From positions 635,206-699,205 of the forward strand of contig NZ_KV467169.1 in assembly GCF_001663775.1 (NCBI RefSeq): 64,000 nucleotides of DNA. The letters run 5' to 3'. This stretch comes from Arthrobacter sp. B6. Its GTDB lineage: Bacteria > Actinomycetota > Actinomycetes > Actinomycetales > Micrococcaceae. Shown here piece by piece: positions 34,901-45,379 of this stretch. The position numbers and the translations under genes were made by a program. Position 1 is the stretch's first letter; every line of letters begins with the position of its first letter. A model generated the notes under the pieces. It saw nothing but the letters and a program-made list of their open reading frames with translations. It was not told the origin of the DNA and searched no databases.

Positions 34901-36773
34901 TAAGGCCCAGGTCGTAGAGGAAGAAGTCGCGCCGGTCGGCCGTCTCGATTTCGAAGGGCCGTTCATCCAGCACCTCAAGCCCCATATTGTGGAAGTAGGG
35001 CAGGATCTGGCTGAGGCTCTTGGGCTCAAGCATGTAGAGCTTGACGCGTGCGTCTTCCTCGAGCGTGGCGCCTGCGCCTTCCGGGAGGTACACATGAACC
35101 CCGGGACGCTCCTGCTTCGCCCCGGCTAGCCGCTCTGCTTCTGCACCGTACTTTTCGAAGCGGGAGATATCCTCCAGGGCCTCCTCGACTTCATAGTCCA
35201 CGCGGTAACTCGCGGGGAATGCCTCGGACCAGATGGCCGCAAGTTCCTCGGCATGTTCATCGTCGCTTCCCCGCAGGACCTCTGCGATCCCTTCGCTCCA
35301 GGACCGCGCAGCCCGGACCAGCCGCTTCTCCAGTTCTTCGGCGTCAACGTGGCTGACATCGGCGCCTTTGGGGAGGCGGATCCGGAAGAACAGCCGGGCC
35401 AGGGCAGACTCAGTCATCCGGGCCTCGTAGTCAATGGAGACCGCGTGGAAGGTCTCCCGCAACTCGTCCTCAATGCGGAGCCGGACATTGGTGGTGTACC
35501 TGTCACGCGGAAGATATACGACGGCGGACATAAACCTGCCGTAGATGTCCGGTCGGAGGAACAGCCGTGTACGCCGGCGCTCTTGCAGCCGTTGGATTCC
35601 CATGGCCGTGGCCGCAAGATCGGGGATCTCAATCTGGAACAGTTCGTCGCGCGGATAGGTTTCCAGAATTCCCAGCAGGTCCTTGCCGGAGTGTGAATCA
35701 GGTGGGAAGCCGGCATTCCTTAGGACTGCATCCACTTTTTCCCGGACGATGGGGATGTTCCGGACCGAGCCGGCGTAGGCGCTGGTTGCGAACAGTCCGA
35801 TGAAACGCCGCTCTCCGTTGACATTCCCTGCGGCATCGAAGCTCTTCACGCCGATGTAGTCGAGGTACGCGGGCCGGTGCACGGTGGACCGCGAATTGGC
35901 CTTGGTAATCACGAGTGCTCGCTTTTCACGCGCTTTCTTCCGGCCGGCGTCGGTAAGGTGCTGTACATGGTGGGAATCCGCGGCCGCCCTCAGGAGTCCC
36001 AGGCCACTGTTTTCCCTTAGTTCGAGGACATCTTCGCCATCTTCGTTTATGAGGTCGTATTCGCGGTAGCCCAGGAAGGTGAAATTTCCTTCATCGAGCC
36101 AGCGGAGCAGGTCCTGGGCCTGGCGGAGCTCCGCGATCTGGGCAGGGTTGGCCACTTTGTCCAGGCTTTCCGCGATTTGCAGGGCCTTGTTGCGCATCTT
36201 TGGCCAGTCCTCAACGGCAGCCCGCACATCACCCAGGACGCGTTCCAGGCCGGCCAGCAGCGCCGCCCGGGCGTCATCAGTGGTGCGATCGATTTCCACA
36301 GCGATCCAGGACTCCATGTGGGAGGCATTGTCCCCCGTCGCGATGAGGTGCGACACGCTGGGCATCGCAGCGGTGTCACCACTGGAAATTCCGAACTGGG
36401 ACGGGACGCGGTCTACTTTGACCAACTGTCCCGATTGGCGGTGGCGGGTGACCACGAAAAGAGGATGGATTACAAGGCGGATGGCACAATTCTGGCGGAC
36501 CAGCTCGGCGTTGACCGAGTCGACGAGGAACGGCATGTCATCCGTGACGACATAAACGACACTGCTGTCCGCCTCCGTAACGACGGAGATCTTGGCCTGG
36601 CCGGGCAGTCGGACGGCGGCTACCTCGCGGTGCGTCTCGGCCCGGGAGGCCAGCACATCATCCGAATAACTGCGGGCATCCTCTTCGGCCAAATGCTGGT
36701 AGTAGTCCCCCAGGAAGCCTTCACGGTCACCAATGGCAAGGGGTTGATCCTCCACGCTGGATCCAGACGACAT
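31923..36773 (-). CDS. gdh: NAD-specific glutamate dehydrogenase, 180-kDa type
   Basis: A protein of about 1616 residues, the size of the large L_GDH_180 class, which deaminates glutamate to 2-oxoglutarate with NAD. The N-terminal ACT-like part has [15 protein letters not shown]. The catalytic region has [23 protein letters not shown] (substrate lysine), PTGAKGGFF, the NAD-domain segments [19 protein letters not shown] and [12 protein letters not shown], and [22 protein letters not shown]. ATG 36773 was chosen over TTG 36779 because GGAGG is 9 nt before it. It lies 28 nt upstream of pdtaS on the same strand. It probably feeds carbon and nitrogen balance; no regulator is evident. Confidence 0.95.
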   Translation of the reverse strand: [1616 protein letters not shown]

Positions 36774-36830
36774 CGACAAACGCCTCCATCACAAGATTAT
36801 TGCTGCACCTTTGCAGCTCTTATGGTGAGC

Positions 36831-38135
36831 CTAACCCTTTAGGCGGCGCCATGCTGTGGAAGAAAATACAGAGGATCGGGGATTTTGCTGGACGGGTGCA
36901 CAGACCAAGTGGGCAATCGCGGCCCGCAACTTCGATTCGGGGGAACATTCCAAAAGCAACGAGCCTGCGAGCAGGGCCGAATCCGCAGCCGGAGCATCCG
37001 CTGGCAGGAAGGCGTTGATGCCTGCGACCGGGCCGTATCTGTCCCACGCGTCGCGCAGCTGGCGTTCGGGTGCTCTGCCCACAGCGCCGGCACGGACCTT
37101 GTTCATCACTACAATCGGGGTGGCGTGCGGGACCGCAAGCTCCAGTTCCGCCAGGCCACGGACCAGCCGTGGGACGCCGACAGGATCTGCCGAACCAATG
37201 GCATAAACGGTGTCCGCCAACTCGAGGCTCCGCAGGGTGGCCGCGTTGCGCCTCGGGGCCATGGTGTCGAAGCTGAGCTCCTCATCTGCCTCAAGGCAGA
37301 AGCCGGTATCGATGACCACCACGTCGGCGATATCCCGGGCGCGCTCCAAAACCAGGGACAGGGCCGCTGCACGCAGTTCGGTCCATCTGTCGGCCCGGGT
37401 GATGCCGGTCAGGACCCGGAAGGTGCCGAGTTTGGTCGCCACCGGAGCGGCTATCCGGAGCAGTGCGTCGGTGTCGAGCAGGCCCTGATCCGCAAGCCGG
37501 CATGCCTGCGCCAGCCCGGCCGATTCGTCCAGCAAGCCAAGGACGGCCGCGACGCTGGCCCCGTAGCTGTCGGCATCCACCAGCAGGACCGATTTCCCCT
37601 CCGCTGCCAACTCCCCGGCCATATTCGCCGCGACGAAGGTCCTTCCGGGAGATCCTGCGGGGCCCCAGACAGCGATGATGCTCCCGTTGCCGGAAGCCGC
37701 CGGGACGTCTTCCGGCACCGCGGGCACGGGCCTTAGCGCGGCGGAGGGATCGGCCAGGCCGGCTGCCGGATTGTCCCGGCCAGCACCCACCAATTGGCCA
37801 ACGGCCTCGGATATCCTTGCGGCCAGGGCGGCAGATTCAACACCCGACAAGGCCGACGAAACGCCAATCCCACGGAGCCGGGATGCTTCGTCAGGATTAT
37901 CGGTGAGGGCAATGATGGCCACACCGACGGCGCCCAGCCTGTCGACAAGGGAAGCCGTCAATCCCTCGCACCCGTCTGCGACCACGGCTGCACGGGCCAG
38001 TCCGCTCTGGCAGGCTGCCAGCAACTCCGTGAGTTCGCTGCACCTCCGGACCACTGTGACAGGGCCGTGCAACCGTTCGAGGCCGCCCACAATATCTTCC
38101 TGGGCCTGGCCGACTGTAACTACAGGGATGTTCAT
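36831..38135 (-). CDS. CpaE-like MinD/ParA-family ATPase
   Basis: A 434-residue protein. The first 130 residues are a receiver-like domain. A MinD/ParA ATPase domain starts with AVWGPAGSPGRTFVAANMA near 165, followed by VLLVDADSYGASVAAVLGL and VVVIDTGF. The P-loop has Arg in place of the invariant Lys, a change I believe is common in actinobacterial CpaE-like proteins. Such proteins place or drive Tad pilus machines or act at the septum. ATG 38135 overlaps the stop of the SAF-domain gene (ATGA). No CpaF/TadA secretion ATPase or TadB/C gene follows; the next gene is gdh. Confidence 0.8.
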   Translation of the reverse strand: MNIPVVTVGQAQEDIVGGLERLHGPVTVVRRCSELTELLAACQSGLARAAVVADGCEGLTASLVDRLGAVGVAIIALTDNPDEASRLRGIGVSSALSGVESAALAARISEAVGQLVGAGRDNPAAGLADPSAALRPVPAVPEDVPAASGNGSIIAVWGPAGSPGRTFVAANMAGELAAEGKSVLLVDADSYGASVAAVLGLLDESAGLAQACRLADQGLLDTDALLRIAAPVATKLGTFRVLTGITRADRWTELRAAALSLVLERARDIADVVVIDTGFCLEADEELSFDTMAPRRNAATLRSLELADTVYAIGSADPVGVPRLVRGLAELELAVPHATPIVVMNKVRAGAVGRAPERQLRDAWDRYGPVAGINAFLPADAPAADSALLAGSLLLECSPESKLRAAIAHLVCAPVQQNPRSSVFSSTAWRRLKG

Positions 38136-38776
38136 GAAGGTGCCCCGCCGGGGTTCCAAACCACGGAGATCTTGGCCTGGTTGGCCTGTGCGCCCAGTAG
38201 CCCTGGCATTTGGCTGTCCGACACCAGGACCATCAGCACGGTGCTTCGCGACGAACCCAATGCTGTGGATCCGGAAGTGATCTCCGCAATTTCAGCGCCG
38301 GGCAGGAGGAGCTTCGGCTCGCTGAATCCGTTCTTCGCATCCGGCAGTGCAACCCAGACATCCACCCGAGTCCCGGCTACCGCCTGGGTCGGGAGTGCTT
38401 CCTGGACGGTGACTGCGACAGGCTTCCGATTCAGGGCATCCACCGTGCCAAGACTTTCCCGCGGGACCAACTGGTCCTTGCCGATCCTTTGAACGGCCAC
38501 CGCCCCTTCAGGCAAGCCGCCCTCAACAGGAATGTAGTGCTGCTCTATATCACCGAGCCGCACTTTGGCGCGGACCATGTTGTCTACGGTCAGCATTTCA
38601 CCGACTCCGATGGAATCCCGGGCTGCATAGACCTCGGTGGTCCTGTCGGCGCTGCCAACAAGCGAGATAACCCCCGCCACCGACGCAAGAACCAGCAGTA
38701 TGCCAACGAGCAGCCGAGGATCCTTCCAGGACGGCCGCTTCAGTCTCGCCGCTGCCGATGCTCCGTCAATACTCAC
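38132..38776 (-). CDS. SAF-domain (CpaB/RcpC-like) membrane protein
   Basis: A 214-residue protein with a basic N-terminus, one membrane segment (about 22-43, RLLVGILLVLASVAGVISLV) and an extracytoplasmic SAF domain (about 48-115) with VYAARDSIGVGEMLTVDNM. A C-terminal beta-rich RcpC-like region follows. CpaB/RcpC proteins take part in Tad pilus assembly. The GTG start at 38776 is fixed by GGGGGAG with 7-nt spacing; the longer frame to 38923 is excluded. Coupled to the CpaE-like gene by ATGA and divergent from the HTH gene. Confidence 0.82.
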   Translation of the reverse strand: MSIDGASAAARLKRPSWKDPRLLVGILLVLASVAGVISLVGSADRTTEVYAARDSIGVGEMLTVDNMVRAKVRLGDIEQHYIPVEGGLPEGAVAVQRIGKDQLVPRESLGTVDALNRKPVAVTVQEALPTQAVAGTRVDVWVALPDAKNGFSEPKLLLPGAEIAEITSGSTALGSSRSTVLMVLVSDSQMPGLLGAQANQAKISVVWNPGGAPS

Positions 38777-38932
38777 GCGCAGTCTCCCCCTCGCTCCGCA
38801 CCGGGGCGGTTGGCAGCACCCGGACAACCTCATTGTTACGCCATGGAAGCCTGAACCGGAAGTCATATTGCCCAACGGCATCAAATTGTGGATAACCGCA
38901 TCAGATGGGCTCTGAAGTGGCAAAATAGGACC

Positions 38933-39148
38933 ATGCCCCGATTCCTCACCCTTGCAGACGTCGCAGAGCAGTTACAGATCAATTCGCCGGCGGCCTATGC
39001 GCTGGTACGCAGCGGAGAACTCAAGGCCATCCAGGTTGGCGGCCGCGGCCAATGGCGCGTCGAGGAGAAAATGCTGGAGCAGTACATCGAGGAGCGCTAC
39101 GCAGAAGCGAGCCGGATGATCCAGGAATCCAAGTCCAAATCAGTCTGA
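38933..39148 (+). CDS. Small excisionase/BldC-type HTH protein
   Basis: A 71-residue protein made of one winged-helix HTH_17 domain (RFLTLADVAEQLQINSPAAYALVRSGEL, then AIQVGGRGQWRVEE) with a charged helical tail. This fold is shared by phage excisionases and the developmental regulator BldC. No integrase is nearby, so a chromosomal regulator is more likely. ATG 38933 follows AGGA closely. Divergent from the SAF/CpaE pair and convergent with the next gene. Confidence 0.85.
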   Translation: MPRFLTLADVAEQLQINSPAAYALVRSGELKAIQVGGRGQWRVEEKMLEQYIEERYAEASRMIQESKSKSV

Positions 39149-39177
39149 CCCAGGCCCGCCGGCCCTAAGAGTACGGG

Positions 39178-39750
39178 CTACAGCTCTCCCATGAATGGTG
39201 ACCTGATTGCGGCGAGGGCGGAGAACGGAATCGTGGACACCTGGCCCACGTGCAAGGCACGTCTCGCTTGCCCAGGCCGGACTGCAGCCAGGTCGACGTA
39301 GTCGCGCCCTACTTTGTCGATCACCCCGGTCACGCCCGGGTCCTCCGCATCCCCGCCCCTAAGGGTGACTGCCACCTCGGACCGATCCCGGCCCAGGGCA
39401 CGAAGGGCATTCGACAGCCCAATCCTGCTCCGCACAGCTGAGGTCTCGCTGACGGAAAACAGCCCCAACCCGGCGTACCTCGAAACAGCATCGTGGGGAA
39501 TCAGCACCTGGTGGCGCTTGTCGTTCAGGACAACCGCATCGGCCCCCGCATAAGTCAGGTTTCCTTCGAAAACCGCACCGGACACCAAGTGCACCTTCAC
39601 GTGGGTTCCCAGGGATCCGCGCAGGCGATCCGCCAGGCCCAGTCCGGCCGCGTCCGCCCGAGCACGTTCTGAAATCTCGCCTTCCATCGAGAGCCTGTCG
39701 CCTTCGGCAAACTGGGCCTCCATGTCATTGAAGAGTGCTTCCCACCGCAT
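39178..39750 (-). CDS. Conserved hypothetical actinobacterial protein
   Basis: A 190-residue soluble protein. It has an N-terminal helical region (MRWEALFNDMEAQ), a middle beta-strand part HVKVHLVSGAVFEGNLTYAGADAVVLN that looks Sm-like, and a second beta-rich half (VTLRGGDAEDPGVTGVIDKVGRDYVDL). Similar proteins are conserved among actinobacteria, but I do not recognise a function. ATG 39750 is chosen; a GTG at 39771 is possible. It sits divergent from the LysM gene. Confidence 0.7.
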   Translation of the reverse strand: MRWEALFNDMEAQFAEGDRLSMEGEISERARADAAGLGLADRLRGSLGTHVKVHLVSGAVFEGNLTYAGADAVVLNDKRHQVLIPHDAVSRYAGLGLFSVSETSAVRSRIGLSNALRALGRDRSEVAVTLRGGDAEDPGVTGVIDKVGRDYVDLAAVRPGQARRALHVGQVSTIPFSALAAIRSPFMGEL

Positions 39751-39844
39751 TCGGCCAGCGTAGGGCGACACCGCCGTCGGGTCAATTCACATCTGGTTTC
39801 TCTCCAACGTATGGACAAAAATCGAGAGTTGGGTGCAAAATGGT

Positions 39845-39879
39845 TTTAATTGCATTAAACAACATCAAATGACTTCAAA
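39845..39879. promoter_or_regulatory. AT-rich 10-bp phased repeats
   Basis: Four pentamers, TTTAA (39845), TTAAA (39855), TCAAA (39865) and TCAAA (39875), are spaced exactly 10 bp apart in an otherwise GC-rich region. The block lies just upstream of the LysM gene ribosome site. Direct repeats at one helical turn suit head-to-tail binding by a BldC/MerR-like protein, or intrinsic curvature. Confidence 0.5.
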
Positions 39880-39894
39880 CTCATGGAGATAACA

Positions 39895-40677
39895 ATGGCA
39901 AAAGGCCCGGGGAAAGTCGGCGCTGACGCAGCCATGGCCGCAGCGGTCCTGCTATTGGGCGGCTACCTGGCCATCACGGGGCTTGGCCTCGCGAAATCCT
40001 GGGGCCAAACTGTCCCTGGCCGGCAAGCCCCTGATCTGGACCAGCTTCTGGGTGCTGCCACAACTGCGGCGGGCGTCACCGTAGCAGGCTGGTGGGCACT
40101 TTCCATGTTTTTCGCCTTTCTCGCCGCAGTCCTGGAACGGACCGGCCGGCGCCGGGCGGCTGCGACGGCGGGCAGGTTCTGTCCTGGATTCATGCGCCGG
40201 TTGGCGTTGGCTGTTCTGTCTGTTCAACTAGTTTCCGCTCCACTGGCCCATGCCGATGAACCGGCCTCCGGACCCGCTTGGGGGCCCACGCAACCGGTCG
40301 CGGCGCCGGCTGGCTGGGGACCCACGACCAGCAGGTCCACGCAAATATCCATTGACTCCGCCGCTTCGGCCCTGGACCATCAGGCTCCGCTGTCCAGTGT
40401 GGAACCAAGCTGGCGGCCAAGTTCCCCCATCAGCGATCCTGGCCTCACTGTTGCCTGGCCAGTGCGGCAAGGGCCGCTGCCATCGCAGGCAGACGTCACA
40501 GTGCTGGCCGGTGACACCCTTTGGGACATCGCCGCCCGTGCCCTGGGACCTGCCGCCTCGGATGTCGAAGTGGCGCTGCACTGGCCTCGCTGGTACCAGG
40601 CCAATATTGCCGAAATTGGCGAAAACCCGGACGTCCTGCTCCCGGGCCAGATCCTAAAACCACCAACCGCGGCCTAG
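39895..40677 (+). CDS. LysM-domain membrane protein
   Basis: A 260-residue protein with hydrophobic segments at about 13-33, 58-82 and 100-118, then a Pro/Ser/Trp-rich linker and a C-terminal LysM domain (about 195-257). The LysM part has VTVLAGDTLWDIAARALG and NPDVLLPGQIL. LysM binds peptidoglycan N-acetylglucosamine. ATG 39895 has GGAG at 39885-39888 with 6-nt spacing; an ATG at 39883 overlaps that site and is less likely. Followed 38 nt later by the Rv3235-family gene. Confidence 0.85.
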   Translation: MAKGPGKVGADAAMAAAVLLLGGYLAITGLGLAKSWGQTVPGRQAPDLDQLLGAATTAAGVTVAGWWALSMFFAFLAAVLERTGRRRAAATAGRFCPGFMRRLALAVLSVQLVSAPLAHADEPASGPAWGPTQPVAAPAGWGPTTSRSTQISIDSAASALDHQAPLSSVEPSWRPSSPISDPGLTVAWPVRQGPLPSQADVTVLAGDTLWDIAARALGPAASDVEVALHWPRWYQANIAEIGENPDVLLPGQILKPPTAA

Positions 40678-40715
40678 CTGACGGAACGCGCAGCACTAAC
40701 AACTAAGGGGAAACC

Positions 40716-41195
40716 ATGAGTGCGGTAACACCTATCCGCCCGGCGGCGGCCGTCGCGAACCGGTCTGCCACTGCGCGGTCTGCCACTGCCCGCCAGGCGC
40801 CGGACCGAGCGGAACCTGCTACCCGCCCGCTCAGGGCCGTCGATGAAAAGGCAGAGGTCCTCGCCATCATTCGGAGCACCGTCCAGGCCTCGATGGAGGT
40901 CTTGGCAGGTATCCGGCCGGTCCATCAGCTGGCCCGCAGGCTGGATCCGCGCTGCCTGGCAACACTGCAGCACCGGGCCTCGCTGATCCGCCGCGAGCTT
41001 GCCCGCTCATCGTCGCCGTCGTTGGCGAGGCTGCACAAGAATTCCGTGGTGAGGTCAGTCCGCCTGTGTGAGGTCGCCCCAGGCATCTACGAGGCCAGCG
41101 CCGTAGTGATTGACGACGTGCGGGCACGGGCCGTGGCCGTCCGGCTGGAACGAAGCAAGGAGGTATGGCGTGTCACTGAGCTCGTGATCGGCTGA
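40716..41195 (+). CDS. Rv3235 family protein
   Basis: A 159-residue protein with an Ala/Arg-rich N-terminal 45 residues and a compact C-terminal domain. That domain carries VRSVRLCEVAPGIYEASAVVI and RARAVAVRLER, typical of the Rv3235 family found next to secA in actinobacteria. Function is unknown; its place beside secA and a LysM protein hints at an envelope or secretion link. AAGGGG lies 5 nt before the ATG. A very strong hairpin follows. Confidence 0.85.
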   Translation: MSAVTPIRPAAAVANRSATARSATARQAPDRAEPATRPLRAVDEKAEVLAIIRSTVQASMEVLAGIRPVHQLARRLDPRCLATLQHRASLIRRELARSSSPSLARLHKNSVVRSVRLCEVAPGIYEASAVVIDDVRARAVAVRLERSKEVWRVTELVIG

Positions 41196-41210
41196 TCCCC
41201 CGTCCAGCCG

Positions 41211-41264
41211 ACATCACGGGAAAGGGCCCGGAACCTGGCGGTTCCGGGCCCTTTCCCGTGATGT
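41211..41264. terminator. Perfect 25-bp hairpin between Rv3235-type gene and secA
   Basis: The arm at 41211-41235 is exactly complementary to 41240-41264 with a TGGC tetraloop. It begins ACATCACGGG and ends CCCGTGATGT. It lies between the stops of two convergent genes, so it can act on both strands. Confidence 0.95.
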
Positions 41265-41293
41265 TCAGTTACGTTGTTTTCTGTGCCTGCCTG

Positions 41294-44032
<2,739 letters not shown>

Positions 44033-44078
44033 GTGAAGATGCTCCCAGTCTCTGCCGCCGAATTCTGGCGTTTTTAGT

Positions 44079-45347
44079 CTACGGGAGAGACACAGGCCAC
44101 GACGCCTGTGTTCCCTGAGAGCGGAGAGCGGTCCCGCCCGCTCGGACGGCCGCCGCAAGGTCTCCCGCGAGGTCTCCTGTCGGGCTGACCACGATGTCCC
44201 CCAGCCCCAGCCATTCAGCCATCAGTTGCAGCTCGTCTGCCAGTTCGACGGCGGTTCCCGGCGGGGCGCCCGGCTCGCCATAGGCGGACCTGACCAGCAG
44301 CTTGCCGGCAGCACGGTCCGCCTTAAGGTCAACCCGTGCCACCATGGTTTCGCCCAGCAGGAACGGCAGCACGTAGTAGCCGAAGCGCCGCCGGTGCTCG
44401 GGGGTGTAGATCTCGATGCGGTAGTGGAAGCCGAACAGTTCCTCGAGCCTGCGCCGCTCAAAGACCAGCGAATCAAAGGGACTCAGCAGGGCCCGCCCCA
44501 CGGCCCGGCGCGGCATCCTGGCATCAGCATGGAGGTACACCTTCTTGTTCCAGCCGGCAACGGTAACGGGTTCCAGCCTCCCGGTGCTTACCAGGTGTTC
44601 CACCGCATCCGCAGCGGGCTTGGCCGGCATGCGGAAATAGTCGGCGAAGCATCTCACGGTCCCGATGCCATGAGCCTGGGCGGCCGCATCAATTAGGCGA
44701 TGCATGGACTTCACCGGGTCCCGCGGGTCCTCACCCGAGGCCCTCCGGTCCGGCAGGACCCTCGCGGTCAGGGCATACCTGCGCTCGAACTGTTCAGTGC
44801 GCGACGCTGAGGAAATGAGGCCCGCTTCGAACAGATGCTCAAGAACCCTTTTGACGGCGTTCCAGTTCCACCCCCAGTTATCGTCCCGGCGGTCTTCCAC
44901 GTGCCCGATTTCCACTGTCAGTTCGGCAGCCGTCATTGCCCGTCCGCGGGCGAGGACGTCGAGGATCTTTCCGGCCACAGCTTCCCGCAACGCAGGATCC
45001 ATGGCGGCGGCCCCGACCCACTTGCGCTTTTGCCACTGCACCAGGTCCTGGAAATGCTCCGGTCGGATGTAGCTGGCTTCATGTGCCCAGTACTCCATCA
45101 TCCGCCGCGGGTGGGTGCTGGACATGCGCTGCAAAATGCTGCGGTCGTAGTTGCCCAGGCGCGAGAAAAACGGAAGGTAGTGGCTCCGCGAGACCACATT
45201 GACGGAATCGATCTGGACCAGCTGCAAACGGGCAAAGGTACGGCCCACCGTCCGTGAAGTCACGGGGCCGGAGGGCCGTCCTTTGTCCAGACCTTGGGCT
45301 GCCAGTGCGATCCGCCGTGCCTGTTCAAGGCTCAGCGTCGCCGCCAC
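44079..45347 (-). CDS. YcaQ-family winged-helix DNA glycosylase
   Basis: A 422-residue protein of the HTH_42/YcaQ type. It begins LSLEQARRIALAAQGL, has the family motif QIDSVNVVSRSHYLPFFSRLG with the catalytic-type Q-x-D (Ile in place of Leu), EYWAHEASYI and ALLSPFDSLVFERRR. The family includes enzymes that unhook DNA interstrand cross-links. Ribosome rescue and secretion genes flank it, but it probably acts independently. Ends 46 nt before secA on the same strand. Confidence 0.85.
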   Translation of the reverse strand: MAATLSLEQARRIALAAQGLDKGRPSGPVTSRTVGRTFARLQLVQIDSVNVVSRSHYLPFFSRLGNYDRSILQRMSSTHPRRMMEYWAHEASYIRPEHFQDLVQWQKRKWVGAAAMDPALREAVAGKILDVLARGRAMTAAELTVEIGHVEDRRDDNWGWNWNAVKRVLEHLFEAGLISSASRTEQFERRYALTARVLPDRRASGEDPRDPVKSMHRLIDAAAQAHGIGTVRCFADYFRMPAKPAADAVEHLVSTGRLEPVTVAGWNKKVYLHADARMPRRAVGRALLSPFDSLVFERRRLEELFGFHYRIEIYTPEHRRRFGYYVLPFLLGETMVARVDLKADRAAGKLLVRSAYGEPGAPPGTAVELADELQLMAEWLGLGDIVVSPTGDLAGDLAAAVRAGGTALRSQGTQASWPVSLP

Positions 45348-45379
45348 CTCAGTCCTTTCGATGGATGGTGCGCACCACC

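Noticed and set aside
38933..39148. Excisionase-type HTH gene as evidence of a prophage or integrative element
   Set aside because: No integrase, attachment-site repeat or other phage gene nearby; the fold is shared with chromosomal regulators such as BldC.
44090..44111. ACACAGGC/GCCTGTGT stem as a terminator for the YcaQ-family gene
   Set aside because: It lies inside the coding end, has no U-run and only eight pairs; left as uncertain.
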